Positions 17,963 to 25,898 of a stretch of 55,554 nt of DNA are shown here, in pieces. The notes under the pieces are model-generated. The model saw nothing but the letters and a program-made list of their open reading frames with translations, did no database searches and was not told the origin of the DNA. The position numbers and the translations under genes are program-made. This DNA is from JAJFUE01 sp039683515 (lineage in GTDB: Bacteria > Sumerlaeota > Sumerlaeia > MVZB01). Location: the NCBI GenBank assembly GCA_039683515.1, contig JBDKRG010000032.1, positions 1 to 55,554 on the forward strand, in the 5' to 3' direction. Each line of letters begins with the position of its first letter. The first letter of the stretch is position 1.

Positions 17963-20044
17963 ATGAGGTTGTCGGTCATCATCCTTACCTGTAATCGGCT
18001 GGGGCGCCTGCTGAGCTGTCTGGAAAAGCTGTTGCCCCAGCTCGATCCCGCCGACGAGGTCGTGCTGATCGACACCGGCTCCACCGACGGCACCGTCAAT
18101 TACTTCCAGACATGGTCCCACCCGCAGCTTCGGTTCGAGATGTGGCGCGGCCACGGCAGCTGGGCCGAGATCCGCAATTTCGGGGTTTCCAAGGCCCAGG
18201 GCGGCCTGATCGCGTTCCTCGACGACGACTGCATCCCCGAGGCCGACTGGGTGGCGCGCGGGCGCGACGGCCTCGAGAAATTCGACGCCGTCGGCGGCCT
18301 CGTCCAGCCCCACGGGATCGACGAGTGGCCCTGCTGGTGGCACCCGGACATGGGCTGGATGGTCGGCCTCAGCGTCCCCGGCCAGCTCGGGCCCGAGGCG
18401 GGGCGCTACCATTATCCGTTCACGGCCAACCTGTGGGCGCGCGCCGCCGCGTGCCGGGCGCTCCCCTTCCAGGAGATCGGCGGCCGGCTCGGCGGCGCCG
18501 AAAGCGGCCGTTACCTGACCGGCCGCGAGGACGCCCAGTGGTGGCACGCGCTGCGGGTCGGCGGGTTCGCCACCGGCTTCGACCCGAAGATGCTCGTGCA
18601 CCACGCGATCGAGCCGAGCCGGCTCGACCTGCGTTACCTGAGGCAGCGCGCGGGGCTCGACGGCCAAGCCTGGGCGCTGCGGTCGGGGACGCGGCAGGAT
18701 CTTTTCCCGCTGGCCTACCAGTGGCATCTCCAGCTTGACTCGGCGTTCAAGGCGCCGTGGGCCGAGCCGGGCTCGCGCCGGGCGCACTGGCATTTCCACC
18801 AGCTCATGCGGCGGCGCCACGGCCGCGCGCTGAAGGTTCTCGCGGAGCGATTCCTGTTCCTGGGCAAGCTTGCGCCGTGGCTCGTCCTGCAGCCGTTCAT
18901 GGCGGCAGCCTCGATGCGCTACGAATACGACCGGCTCAAGGCCCTCGCGCGCGAGGCGGCCGGGCCGCATATCGAATCGCGGCCGCGGCAGCCGCTGGCC
19001 TTGCGGGTCGATCGCGTCGCCGTGCTGGCGATGGCGTATCTGGGCGACCTCGTCATCCTGCAATCGGTCCTGCGCGGGCTGATGCAGCGGCACCCCAGGC
19101 TCGAAGTTTACGTGCTGGCGCCGGCCTCGGCGCGGGTCGCGCTGTCGGGCATCCCGCGGCTGAACGTCACCACCCTGCCCGACCTCAAGCCGGACTCGCG
19201 GCAGGCGCGGGCATGGCTCGCGCGCTGGCTGGAGCAAGTCGACGCCGACGCGATCGTCGCGCCGTACCTGCACGAGCCGTGGGGGCGCACGGTGACGTCG
19301 ATCCAGGAGCCGCCGCGGCCGATCATCGCGTTCGACATCGATCAGGGCCTCAAACGCATGTGGCGGCTCAAGCGGCTCTCCGTGCGCGTCCATAAAAATT
19401 TGTCCCTGCACGAAAGCGAGAACCTGTGCCGGCTGTTCGAAGTCGCGGGGCTGCCGAGCCGGCCCGTGCCGGCCTCGATCGCGCCGGATAAAACCGCCGC
19501 CGCGCGGGTCGAGGCCGACGAGTGGCTGTCGGCCGACCCGCGGCGGCCGATGATCATGCTCAACCCCGAGGCCGGGACCCCCTACAAGGAATGGACGGCC
19601 GAAGCGTGGCAGAGGCTCGCGCAGCGGCTGCTTGCCGAGACCGACTGCCGGATCGTCGTCAACGCGAGCCGCGGCCAAAGCCCACTCGACGAGCTGATCG
19701 AGGCCAACAAGGGCCAAATGGCCGCGCTCCGGGAAGAGCCGCTCGAGGGCCTCGTCGCGTGGCTGGCGCGCTGCAAGATGCTGGTCACGGTCGACGCGGG
19801 CCCGCAGCACCTGGCGCATGCATTGAACGTCCCGAGCCTGACGCTCTACGGTCCCATGGACGAGCGCCGCTGGCGCGACCGGTTCGACCGCCCGATTCAC
19901 CGCACGATCCGCGCGTGTTCGTACGATTTAACGCCGGAAGAAAAGCGCGGCCTGCCCCTGAACCACGAAGTCTCGCTGATCGACCCCGACGACGTGTTCC
20001 AAAAACTAAGCGGCCTCCCCGCCTTTACCGATGCGCAGAGATAG
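17963..20044 (+). CDS. GT2-GT9 fusion glycosyltransferase
   Basis: About 693 residues. The ATG at 17963 opens the GT2 fold (MRLSVIILTCNRLGRLLSCL) with VVLIDTGSTDGT and the metal-binding DDD (residues 87-89, IAFLDDDCIPEADW). From about residue 350 a second domain starts (RVAVLAMAYLGDLVILQSVL), the typical N-terminus of GT9/ADP-heptose:LPS heptosyltransferases. It continues with MIMLNPEAGTPYKEWTAEAW and the GT9 signature VDAGPQHLAHALNVPSLTLYG. The protein probably makes sequential transfers in cell-surface polysaccharide synthesis. The in-frame region upstream of 17963 is the delta-60 relic read antisense and does not belong to the gene. GTG at 17960 is a possible alternative start. Confidence 0.88.
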   Translation: MRLSVIILTCNRLGRLLSCLEKLLPQLDPADEVVLIDTGSTDGTVNYFQTWSHPQLRFEMWRGHGSWAEIRNFGVSKAQGGLIAFLDDDCIPEADWVARGRDGLEKFDAVGGLVQPHGIDEWPCWWHPDMGWMVGLSVPGQLGPEAGRYHYPFTANLWARAAACRALPFQEIGGRLGGAESGRYLTGREDAQWWHALRVGGFATGFDPKMLVHHAIEPSRLDLRYLRQRAGLDGQAWALRSGTRQDLFPLAYQWHLQLDSAFKAPWAEPGSRRAHWHFHQLMRRRHGRALKVLAERFLFLGKLAPWLVLQPFMAAASMRYEYDRLKALAREAAGPHIESRPRQPLALRVDRVAVLAMAYLGDLVILQSVLRGLMQRHPRLEVYVLAPASARVALSGIPRLNVTTLPDLKPDSRQARAWLARWLEQVDADAIVAPYLHEPWGRTVTSIQEPPRPIIAFDIDQGLKRMWRLKRLSVRVHKNLSLHESENLCRLFEVAGLPSRPVPASIAPDKTAAARVEADEWLSADPRRPMIMLNPEAGTPYKEWTAEAWQRLAQRLLAETDCRIVVNASRGQSPLDELIEANKGQMAALREEPLEGLVAWLARCKMLVTVDAGPQHLAHALNVPSLTLYGPMDERRWRDRFDRPIHRTIRACSYDLTPEEKRGLPLNHEVSLIDPDDVFQKLSGLPAFTDAQR

Positions 20045-20067
20045 AGTGGTTGACAAACATGATGCGT

Positions 20068-20095
20068 GAATGGCCGGCGAGGGCGCCGGCCATTC
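20068..20095. terminator. GC-rich hairpin after the glycosyltransferase gene
   Basis: Perfect 12-bp arms GAATGGCCGGCG (20068-20079) and CGCCGGCCATTC (20084-20095) with a 4-nt loop, 23 bp past the stop. There is no clear U-tract, so the termination role is inferred from position. Confidence 0.5.
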
Positions 20096-20164
20096 CTATT
20101 GTCGGAAAACTTATGTCAACGAGTATAGTACTACTCTGCCATGTGTCATATGTTTTGGGATGTA

Positions 20165-20395
20165 AGTGATCCCAAGCGCTGAAAGCGCGAAAGAATACAG
20201 CCTGGGGCGGAGCGAAGCGCAGCCCCAGGTAAAAGGCGCCATATCGTTGGAGCGCTGAAGGCGCGGAAGAAACCGATTTCTCCCGTTCTTTCAGAGCTCC
20301 GATTTGGTGCGGTTCGTGACCTGGGGTTGCGCTTCGCTTCACCCCAGGCTTTTTTATCCTGCGCCTTCAGCGCAAAAAGAAAGCTGATTATACGG
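20165..20395. repeat. REP-like palindromic element, locus A
   Basis: Units of GCGCTGAAAGCGCGAAAG joined to GCCTGGGGCGGAGCGAAGCG and CAGCCCCAGG occur first in one orientation and then inverted (CCCCAGGC and GCGCCTTCAGCGC near 20345-20378). The same words recur at 23910-24045 and 55335-55535. The whole 20045-20464 interval holds no gene, only this element and the hairpin before it. Confidence 0.85.
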
Positions 20396-20464
20396 AGCGG
20401 CAAAGTTTTAATAGTTGAAATTCCGACGCCGGATGTGGGTGGGTGCAAACCTTGCCGCGGCGGG

Positions 20465-22147
20465 CTACTCGGCGTCGCTGATGCGGCGGAGCATTTCGAA
20501 GTTGCAGAGCCGGAACTCGGGTTCGCCGTCGACTTCACGGATCATGTTTTGATTGGCGTCGAGCGTCAGCAGGAAGTGGTGCTTGGAGAGGTTGACGTAA
20601 TCGTAGCCGAGCTCGGTGAGGCGTTCGACCGCGCGCAGGGTGAGCCGGCGCAGATCCTCCTCGCTGAGCAGGCCGCGCTCGAAGGCCTGCAGCGCGTTGA
20701 TGCCCTGGTAGACTTCGCCGCTGCCGCTGGCCAGCATCTCGTCCGGACCGTTCCAGTAGCCCCAGATCTTGACGTAGTCGCGCTCGGGGCGCAGGATCGG
20801 CTCGCCCTCGGGGGTGAGCAGGTCGGCGTGGCGCTTGAAGGCGCGCATGTCCTGCGGCAGGTCGAGCTGGCTCGTGCGCGTGCCGGTCATGTAGATCGCG
20901 CGCGGGTACGTGACGGGGAAACCCTGCCGGCCGAGCTCGAGCGCCAGCGCGAATTCCTCGAACGGGCTGTTGTAGCCGACCTTGACCATGCGCCGGCCCT
21001 GGTAGTCGAGGCGCAGCGGCTTGGGGATCTCGCCGACGCGCGAGGTCTTCCACACGAGGTGGATGTTGTCCTTCGTGAGCGTGTAATAGACGTGGTGGCT
21101 GTCCGACAGGCGCACCTGGTTGGTGTTGCGCCAGCGCTCGGGCTGGAAGAAATCGAACAGCTTGGGGTCGTGGCCGATGATCCACAGGCGGCCGTTGGTG
21201 CTCTCGACGCGGCCGTAAATGTAATCGACGCCGAGGATGTTCACACGGGTGAGGTTCTGGGGGAGCGGCTCCTCCGACTCGCGCAGGCGGTCCTTCTGGC
21301 GGCGCAGGTATTCGCTGCGCTTGGCGACGCGGATGCGCTCCTCGTTTTCCGGCGTGCGCTGCAGGAGCTCGAAATCGACGAGGGCATAGGCGATCTTGCC
21401 GTGGTGGCGCACGAGCTGGCCGTCGATGTTGCGCCGGACGATGATGTGCGCCGGCTTCATGTCGGCGACCTGAAAACCCTTCGTGCGGATCTCGGCGTCG
21501 ACGCGGTGGGTCAGCTCGTGGAGATCCTCGTCGGGCAGGCCCATCTCCTCGAACGTGACGGCGGCGTCGGTCCCCTTGATCCACTCGTAAATGACGATGT
21601 ACTGGCGCAGGATGTCGATCTCGACGCCGGGGTGGCTGCGCACCTTGCGGTTGACCTTGTCGCGCGAGCGGCCGGTCTGCCACAGCTGCCAGCGCTGCGG
21701 CGGGACGTAAATGCCGAGCGGCCGGTGCGTCAGGATAATCAGGTCGCGCGGTCCGAATTCGCCGTTGCGGAGCTGCTCGACGAGCGAAAATTCCTCGAAC
21801 GGCGTGTTGAACTCGGCGTAGAGAACCTCGTCGAGGACCTTGGTCTCCAGAGGGACGTCCTGGCCCATGCGCGACCACTTGACGACGATCTCGGCCGAGC
21901 GGCCGCGCACGCGCTTGGTGCGGATCCGGTAGATGGTGCTCGTGCCGGCGAGCCGCTCGCGGTGCTGGCGGAACCAGGCGCGCTCGAACCAGCTTTCGGG
22001 GCGGATGTTGTCCAGGAGCGCCTCGCCGTGGCGCGTGACGTAAAGGTCGCCGTCGTCGCGGGTCTTCAGGTGCAGGTACTCGACCCCGAGCAGGTTCACG
22101 CGCTCGGCATTGGCAAGGACGTCGGAGGTGGTTTCTGAAGCGGCCAT
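20465..22147 (-). CDS. Duplicated kinase-like protein (two degenerate kinase-fold halves), unrecognised family
   Basis: 560 residues from the ATG at 22147 (an in-frame TTG at 22189 is less likely). The two halves repeat each other: RVNLLGVEYL (residues 16-25) with RVNILGVDYI (301-310), and NTPFEEFSLVEQLRNG with NSPFEEFALALELGRQG. The first half resembles a protein kinase: VVKWS (K90) as the beta-3 lysine, EE at 118-119 as helix C, YEWIKG (187-192) as hinge, VADMKPAH (227-234) as HRDLKPEN, and VDFE (257-260) as the DFG Asp. In the second half the corresponding catalytic and metal residues are Asn (VNLSKHH, CNFE), as in a pseudokinase. No transmembrane segment or signal peptide is present. I do not recognise a named family; kinase ancestry is inferred from motif order. 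Confidence 0.75.
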   Translation of the reverse strand: MAASETTSDVLANAERVNLLGVEYLHLKTRDDGDLYVTRHGEALLDNIRPESWFERAWFRQHRERLAGTSTIYRIRTKRVRGRSAEIVVKWSRMGQDVPLETKVLDEVLYAEFNTPFEEFSLVEQLRNGEFGPRDLIILTHRPLGIYVPPQRWQLWQTGRSRDKVNRKVRSHPGVEIDILRQYIVIYEWIKGTDAAVTFEEMGLPDEDLHELTHRVDAEIRTKGFQVADMKPAHIIVRRNIDGQLVRHHGKIAYALVDFELLQRTPENEERIRVAKRSEYLRRQKDRLRESEEPLPQNLTRVNILGVDYIYGRVESTNGRLWIIGHDPKLFDFFQPERWRNTNQVRLSDSHHVYYTLTKDNIHLVWKTSRVGEIPKPLRLDYQGRRMVKVGYNSPFEEFALALELGRQGFPVTYPRAIYMTGTRTSQLDLPQDMRAFKRHADLLTPEGEPILRPERDYVKIWGYWNGPDEMLASGSGEVYQGINALQAFERGLLSEEDLRRLTLRAVERLTELGYDYVNLSKHHFLLTLDANQNMIREVDGEPEFRLCNFEMLRRISDAE

Positions 22148-22177
22148 GTCTACAGTATGGCAGAAATTCCGGTTCAA

Positions 22178-22262
22178 ATTGAACCGCAAAGACGCGAGGG
22201 GCGCAAAGAATGAGAGATCATCATGAGAGATCGCTGCATTCTTTTGTGCCTTGGCCGTTCAA
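22178..22262. repeat. Imperfect inverted repeat around GCGCAAAGAATG
   Basis: AACCGCAAAGACGCGAGGGGCGCAAAGAATG faces the inverse CATTCTTTTGTGCC across a loop containing a direct repeat, GAGAGATCATCAT and GAGAGATCGCTGCAT. It lies between the divergent kinase-like gene and hslU, with no recognisable promoter. Confidence 0.5.
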
Positions 22263-22333
22263 TTATGGCTTTCATTTCGATCGGGCGGGCTTAAAATGGA
22301 CCGAGGTTGTTAGTCCAATTGACGAGGTGTGAT

Positions 22334-23734
22334 GTGGATCGGGCAACGGTAACCGAAGATCAGATCGAGGAACTGACCCCGCGGCAGATCGTGCGGGAGC
22401 TGGACAAATACATCGTCGGGCAGGCCGAGGCCAAGCGGGTCGTGGCGATCGCGCTGCGCAACCGCACGCGTCGGCGCCGCGTCGACGCGGCCATGCAGGA
22501 AGAGATCTACCCCAAGAACATCATCATGATCGGCCCGACCGGCGTCGGCAAGACCGAGATCGCCCGGCGGCTGGCGCGGCTGGTCGGCGCGCCGTTCGTC
22601 AAGGTCGAGGCGAGCAAGTACACCGAGGTCGGCTACGTCGGCCGCGACGTCGAGTCGATGGTCCGCGACCTTGTCGAGACGGCCGTCAACATGCACCGCG
22701 AGCGCATGGCCGCGCAGGTGCGCCCGCAGGCCGAGTCGCGCGCGCGGACGCGCCTGCTCGACCTCCTCACCCAGCCTTCGACCGGGGGTCGGCGGCGGTT
22801 CATCGGCGGCTTCGGCAGCCACGATGCCACCATGGTCGACGAAGAGGGCGAGGAAGGTTCGTCGCGCGACATGCTGACGAAGTTGCTCGACGAGGGGCGG
22901 ATCGAAAACCGCGAGGTCGAGTTCGAGATCAGCGCCAAGCCCGGCGTCGAGGGGATGTTCGGGATGATCGGGATCGACGAGCAAATGATGGGCAATGTGC
23001 GCGACATGATGGAAAAAGTCATGCCGCAGAAGCGGCGCATGACGCGCATGACGGTTGCCGAGGCGCGAAAGGTCCTGATCGACGAGGAAATCGAGCAGAT
23101 GCTCGACAAGGACAAGATCCAGCGCGAGGCGATCGGCGCCGCCGAGCAGTACGGCATCATCTTCGTCGACGAGATCGACAAGATCGCCGGCCGCCAGGCG
23201 GGCGCCGGCCCCGACGTCAGCCGCGAGGGCGTCCAGCGCGACATCCTGCCGATCGTCGAGGGATGCACCGTCTTCACCAAGTACGGCGCGATCAAGACCG
23301 ACCACATCCTGTTCATCGCCGCCGGGGCGTTCCACTCGACGAAGCCGTCGGATTTGATCCCCGAGCTGCAGGGCCGGTTCCCGCTGCGGGTCGAGCTCGA
23401 CTCGCTGACGACCGAGGACATGCGGCGGATCCTCGTCGAGCCCGAGAACTCGCTCATCAAGCAATACATCGCGCTCATGGCGACCGACGGCGTCGAGCTG
23501 GAATTCAAGGACGAGGCGATCGACGAGCTGGCGCACGCGGCCAGCGAGGTCAACCGCATGACCGAGAACATCGGCGCGCGGCGGCTGCACTCGGTCATCG
23601 AGCGCGTCCTGGAGCCGGTCAGCTTCGACGCCCCCGACCAGGTCCAAGGCGCGTTCACCATCGACCGCGCCTACGTCAAGGACCGCCTCGCCGAGGTCAT
23701 GAAGGACCAGGATTTGAGCCGGTTTATTTTGTAG
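22334..23734 (+). CDS. hslU: ATP-dependent protease ATPase subunit HslU
   Basis: 466 residues. It is the AAA+ unfoldase of the HslUV (ClpYQ) protease. I chose GTG at 22334 because GAGG (22324-22327) sits six bases ahead and the family N-terminus (ELTPRQIVRELDKYIVGQ) follows. Walker A is GPTGVGKTE (residues 67-75). KYTEVGYVGRDVESMVRDL marks the family, the I-domain follows, Walker B is IIFVDEIDK, and sensor 1/arginine-finger regions are near LIPELQGRFPLRVEL. The C-terminus DLSRFIL, which docks into HslV pockets, is intact. No hslV lies next to it, although the two are usually adjacent. The GCCCCTTTTAAGGGGC hairpin downstream may terminate it. Confidence 0.93.
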   Translation: MDRATVTEDQIEELTPRQIVRELDKYIVGQAEAKRVVAIALRNRTRRRRVDAAMQEEIYPKNIIMIGPTGVGKTEIARRLARLVGAPFVKVEASKYTEVGYVGRDVESMVRDLVETAVNMHRERMAAQVRPQAESRARTRLLDLLTQPSTGGRRRFIGGFGSHDATMVDEEGEEGSSRDMLTKLLDEGRIENREVEFEISAKPGVEGMFGMIGIDEQMMGNVRDMMEKVMPQKRRMTRMTVAEARKVLIDEEIEQMLDKDKIQREAIGAAEQYGIIFVDEIDKIAGRQAGAGPDVSREGVQRDILPIVEGCTVFTKYGAIKTDHILFIAAGAFHSTKPSDLIPELQGRFPLRVELDSLTTEDMRRILVEPENSLIKQYIALMATDGVELEFKDEAIDELAHAASEVNRMTENIGARRLHSVIERVLEPVSFDAPDQVQGAFTIDRAYVKDRLAEVMKDQDLSRFIL

Positions 23735-23786
23735 AAAGATATCCAGAAAGAACTAGCACGCAAGTCTCCAGGCCCGTTCTCGGGAA

Positions 23787-23834
23787 GCCCCTTTTAAGGG
23801 GCGACTGCTTTCAGCCCGCCATGACAATGGCGGG
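23787..23834. other. Two adjacent perfect hairpins downstream of hslU
   Basis: GCCCCTT-TT-AAGGGGC (23787-23802) and CCCGCCAT-GACA-ATGGCGGG (23815-23834) lie about 50-100 bases past the hslU stop. The first may terminate transcription, although no long U-tract follows. Confidence 0.55.
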
Positions 23835-23909
23835 ATTCAGGCAGCATGAAAAAACAAGTCCCGGAGGAACGGTTGATTCGTATTCGGCCACTCCAAGGAA
23901 ACATCATGC

Positions 23910-24048
23910 TTTCTGCGCTGAAGGCGCGAGAGAAATCGGCTTTCTTTCGCGCCTTCAGCGCTCGAAGATAAATGCAACTTGGACCTGGAGCTTCGCTTCG
24001 CTCCGCCCCAGGCTGTATTCTTTCGCGCTTTCAGCGCTTGGGACAGTA
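23910..24048. repeat. REP-like palindromic element, locus B
   Basis: GCGCTGAAGGCGCGAGAG is followed by its inverse GCGCCTTCAGCGC, then CTTCGCTTCGCTCCGCCCCAGGC and CGCGCTTTCAGCGC. This is the same family as loci A and C. It fills most of the gap between hslU and the small membrane protein gene. Confidence 0.85.
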
Positions 24049-24091
24049 GTGGCATATTGATAGATAGCAGATTCAAGCAGGAACGACGAAC

Positions 24092-24457
24092 GTGTTGAAA
24101 ACTCAGACCCCAAAACTCCTGAAATTACCTTCTCCAGGCTGCGTGGTTTATCGACTGCCCTGGTATGTCGGAATGATTTGTTCAGCCTTTCTGATCATCG
24201 GAGAAGTCAAGGCCCGTGCAGTCTCGTGGCATATGGCTTTTGAATGGAGAGAATATTGCTACGAGTCGTATGTGGCGGCGAGTGTTCTATTGTATTGCAC
24301 GGTCTTGTGCACGATTTTCATTTCGGTCAAAGGCGTGAAACAAAGAGATATCGCAGGGATGTTACTCATACCATGTTTTATGCTTATTCTATGGTTCTAC
24401 GATATTAGCTTCATGGATAAGATCAAAGGATATGTGATCTGGCCGATGAGTCGCTGA
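24092..24457 (+). CDS. Small hypothetical membrane protein
   Basis: 121 residues from GTG at 24092, with CAGGAA about 10 bases ahead. Three hydrophobic segments are visible: YVGMICSAFLIIGEV (about 25-40), SYVAASVLLYCTVLCTIFISV (about 58-79) and GMLLIPCFMLILWFY (about 89-103). The N-terminus is short and basic, and three cysteines lie in or near the membrane. I recognise no family. The gene is visibly less GC-rich than its neighbours, which may mean recent acquisition. It sits directly behind REP-like locus B and converges, 8 bp away, with the sigma54 regulator gene. Confidence 0.6.
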   Translation: MLKTQTPKLLKLPSPGCVVYRLPWYVGMICSAFLIIGEVKARAVSWHMAFEWREYCYESYVAASVLLYCTVLCTIFISVKGVKQRDIAGMLLIPCFMLILWFYDISFMDKIKGYVIWPMSR

Positions 24458-24465
24458 ATTTGTGA

Positions 24466-25872
24466 TTAAACTTCGGCGACCATCGATCCGAGACCATACT
24501 GGTTCAACTTGTTCCTGATCGTCCGCACGCTGACGCCCAGTAAATCCGCGGTTCTTGTCCGGTTGCCGCCGGTGCGCTCGAGCGTTCTCAAAATCAAACG
24601 CCGTTCCATTTCCTCGAGCGTCTCGGGCTGGGGGTCTTCCATCGACACGATGCGCGCGCCGCTCTCGGCTTCCCTCGCCTGGACGGGCGCGGAAAGGTTC
24701 AGGTGCAGCTCGGCGACGCCGATCGACGCGCCGCGCGCCAGCAGGCAGGCGCGCTCGATCATGTTCTCGAGCTCGCGGACGTTGCCCGGCCACGCATAGT
24801 CGCGCAGCCACGCCATGGCCTCGCTCGAAAGCGCGGGCTCCGGCCGGTTCGGCCGGCGATATTTGTTCATGAAGAATTCGGCCAGCGGGATCACGTCGTC
24901 GGTCCGCTCGCGCAGCGGCGGGACCGGCAGCGCGATCACGTTGAGCCGGTAATACAAATCCTGGCGGAACTGCCCCTCGGCCACCGCGCGCTCGAGGTTG
25001 CGGTTGCTCGTGGCGACGATCCGCACGTCGAGCTTGATCGAATCATTGCCGCCGACCGGGACGATTTCCTTTTCCTGAAGCACCCTCAGCAGCTTGGCCT
25101 GGAGCGCCAGCGGCATCTCGCTGATTTCGTCAAGCAGGAGCGTCCCCCCCGCGGCCTGTTCGAACCGGCCCTTGCGCGACAGGATCGCGCCGGTAAACGC
25201 CCCTTTTTCGTGGCCGAAAAGCTCGCTTTCGAGGAGGCCCTCCGGCAGGGCCGCGCAGTTGAGCGCGACGAACGGGCCGCGCCGGCCGCTGCGGCGGTGG
25301 ATATACCGCGCGACGACTTCCTTGCCGGCGCCGCTCTCGCCGGTCAGCAGGACCGTCGCGTCGGCGTCGGCGATGTCGGCGGCGATCGACAGGATCGATT
25401 TGAGCGCGGGCGAGTTGGCGATGATCTCTTCCCGTTTCACGCTCGCGGCGGGTTTTTCTTCGGCCGCGGGCGTTTCCGGCGCATTTTCGGCCGAAAACAC
25501 GCGGCCGACGGCGGCCAGCACGTCGTCGAGCGAGAACGGCTTGAGCAGGTAGTCGCCGGCGCCTTCCTTCATGGCGCGGACGGCGTCCTCGATCGTGCCG
25601 TAGGCGGTCATCATGATCGACGCGAGGGCCGGGCGCAGCCGGCGCGCCTGCGTGATCAGCTCGAGCCCGGTCATGCCGCCCATGCGGTAATCGGTGATGA
25701 GCAGGCGGATCGATTCGCTCGCCCTGATGATTTCCAGCGCGGCCTCGCCGCTGTCGGCGGTCTCGACCTGCCAGCCGGCGCGGCCGAGCGCCTCGCGCAG
25801 GGCCATGCGCATCGCCGGCTCGTCGTCGACAACCAGGATCGTTCCGGAATTGTTTCTCGCCTTATTCATCAT
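24466..25872 (-). CDS. NtrC-family sigma54-dependent response regulator
   Basis: 468 residues. The receiver domain has VVDDEP, phospho-acceptor Asp61 (LITDYRM), the conserved T/A region MMTAYG and Lys111 (LLKPF). The AAA+ domain has Walker A GESGAGKE (178-185), the sigma54-contacting GAFTGA loop (224-229), Walker B GGTLLLDEI and the family's DLYYRLNVIALPVPPLRER. A Fis-type helix-turn-helix closes the protein (RTADLLGVSVRTIRNKL). It activates sigma54 promoters after phosphorylation by the kinase encoded 3 bp upstream. Both the kinase stop and this start lie inside a GATGAAT heptamer array, which suggests translational coupling. Two adjacent ATGs at 25872 and 25869 are equally possible. Target genes are not evident; I saw no clear sigma54 site in the window. 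Confidence 0.95.
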   Translation of the reverse strand: MMNKARNNSGTILVVDDEPAMRMALREALGRAGWQVETADSGEAALEIIRASESIRLLITDYRMGGMTGLELITQARRLRPALASIMMTAYGTIEDAVRAMKEGAGDYLLKPFSLDDVLAAVGRVFSAENAPETPAAEEKPAASVKREEIIANSPALKSILSIAADIADADATVLLTGESGAGKEVVARYIHRRSGRRGPFVALNCAALPEGLLESELFGHEKGAFTGAILSRKGRFEQAAGGTLLLDEISEMPLALQAKLLRVLQEKEIVPVGGNDSIKLDVRIVATSNRNLERAVAEGQFRQDLYYRLNVIALPVPPLRERTDDVIPLAEFFMNKYRRPNRPEPALSSEAMAWLRDYAWPGNVRELENMIERACLLARGASIGVAELHLNLSAPVQAREAESGARIVSMEDPQPETLEEMERRLILRTLERTGGNRTRTADLLGVSVRTIRNKLNQYGLGSMVAEV

Positions 25873-25898
25873 TCATCATTCCTCATTCATCATTTCTT
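25866..25898. repeat. ATTCATC heptamer array at the kinase/regulator junction
   Basis: ATTCATC, ATTCATC, ATTCCTC, ATTCATC, read on the minus strand as GATGAAT. It contains the last codons and stop of the histidine kinase and the start codons of the response regulator. Confidence 0.9.

Noticed and set aside
20165..20395. CRISPR array at the repeats after the glycosyltransferase gene
   Set aside because: Units alternate in orientation, spacers are not uniform and no cas gene is near; the pattern is REP-like.
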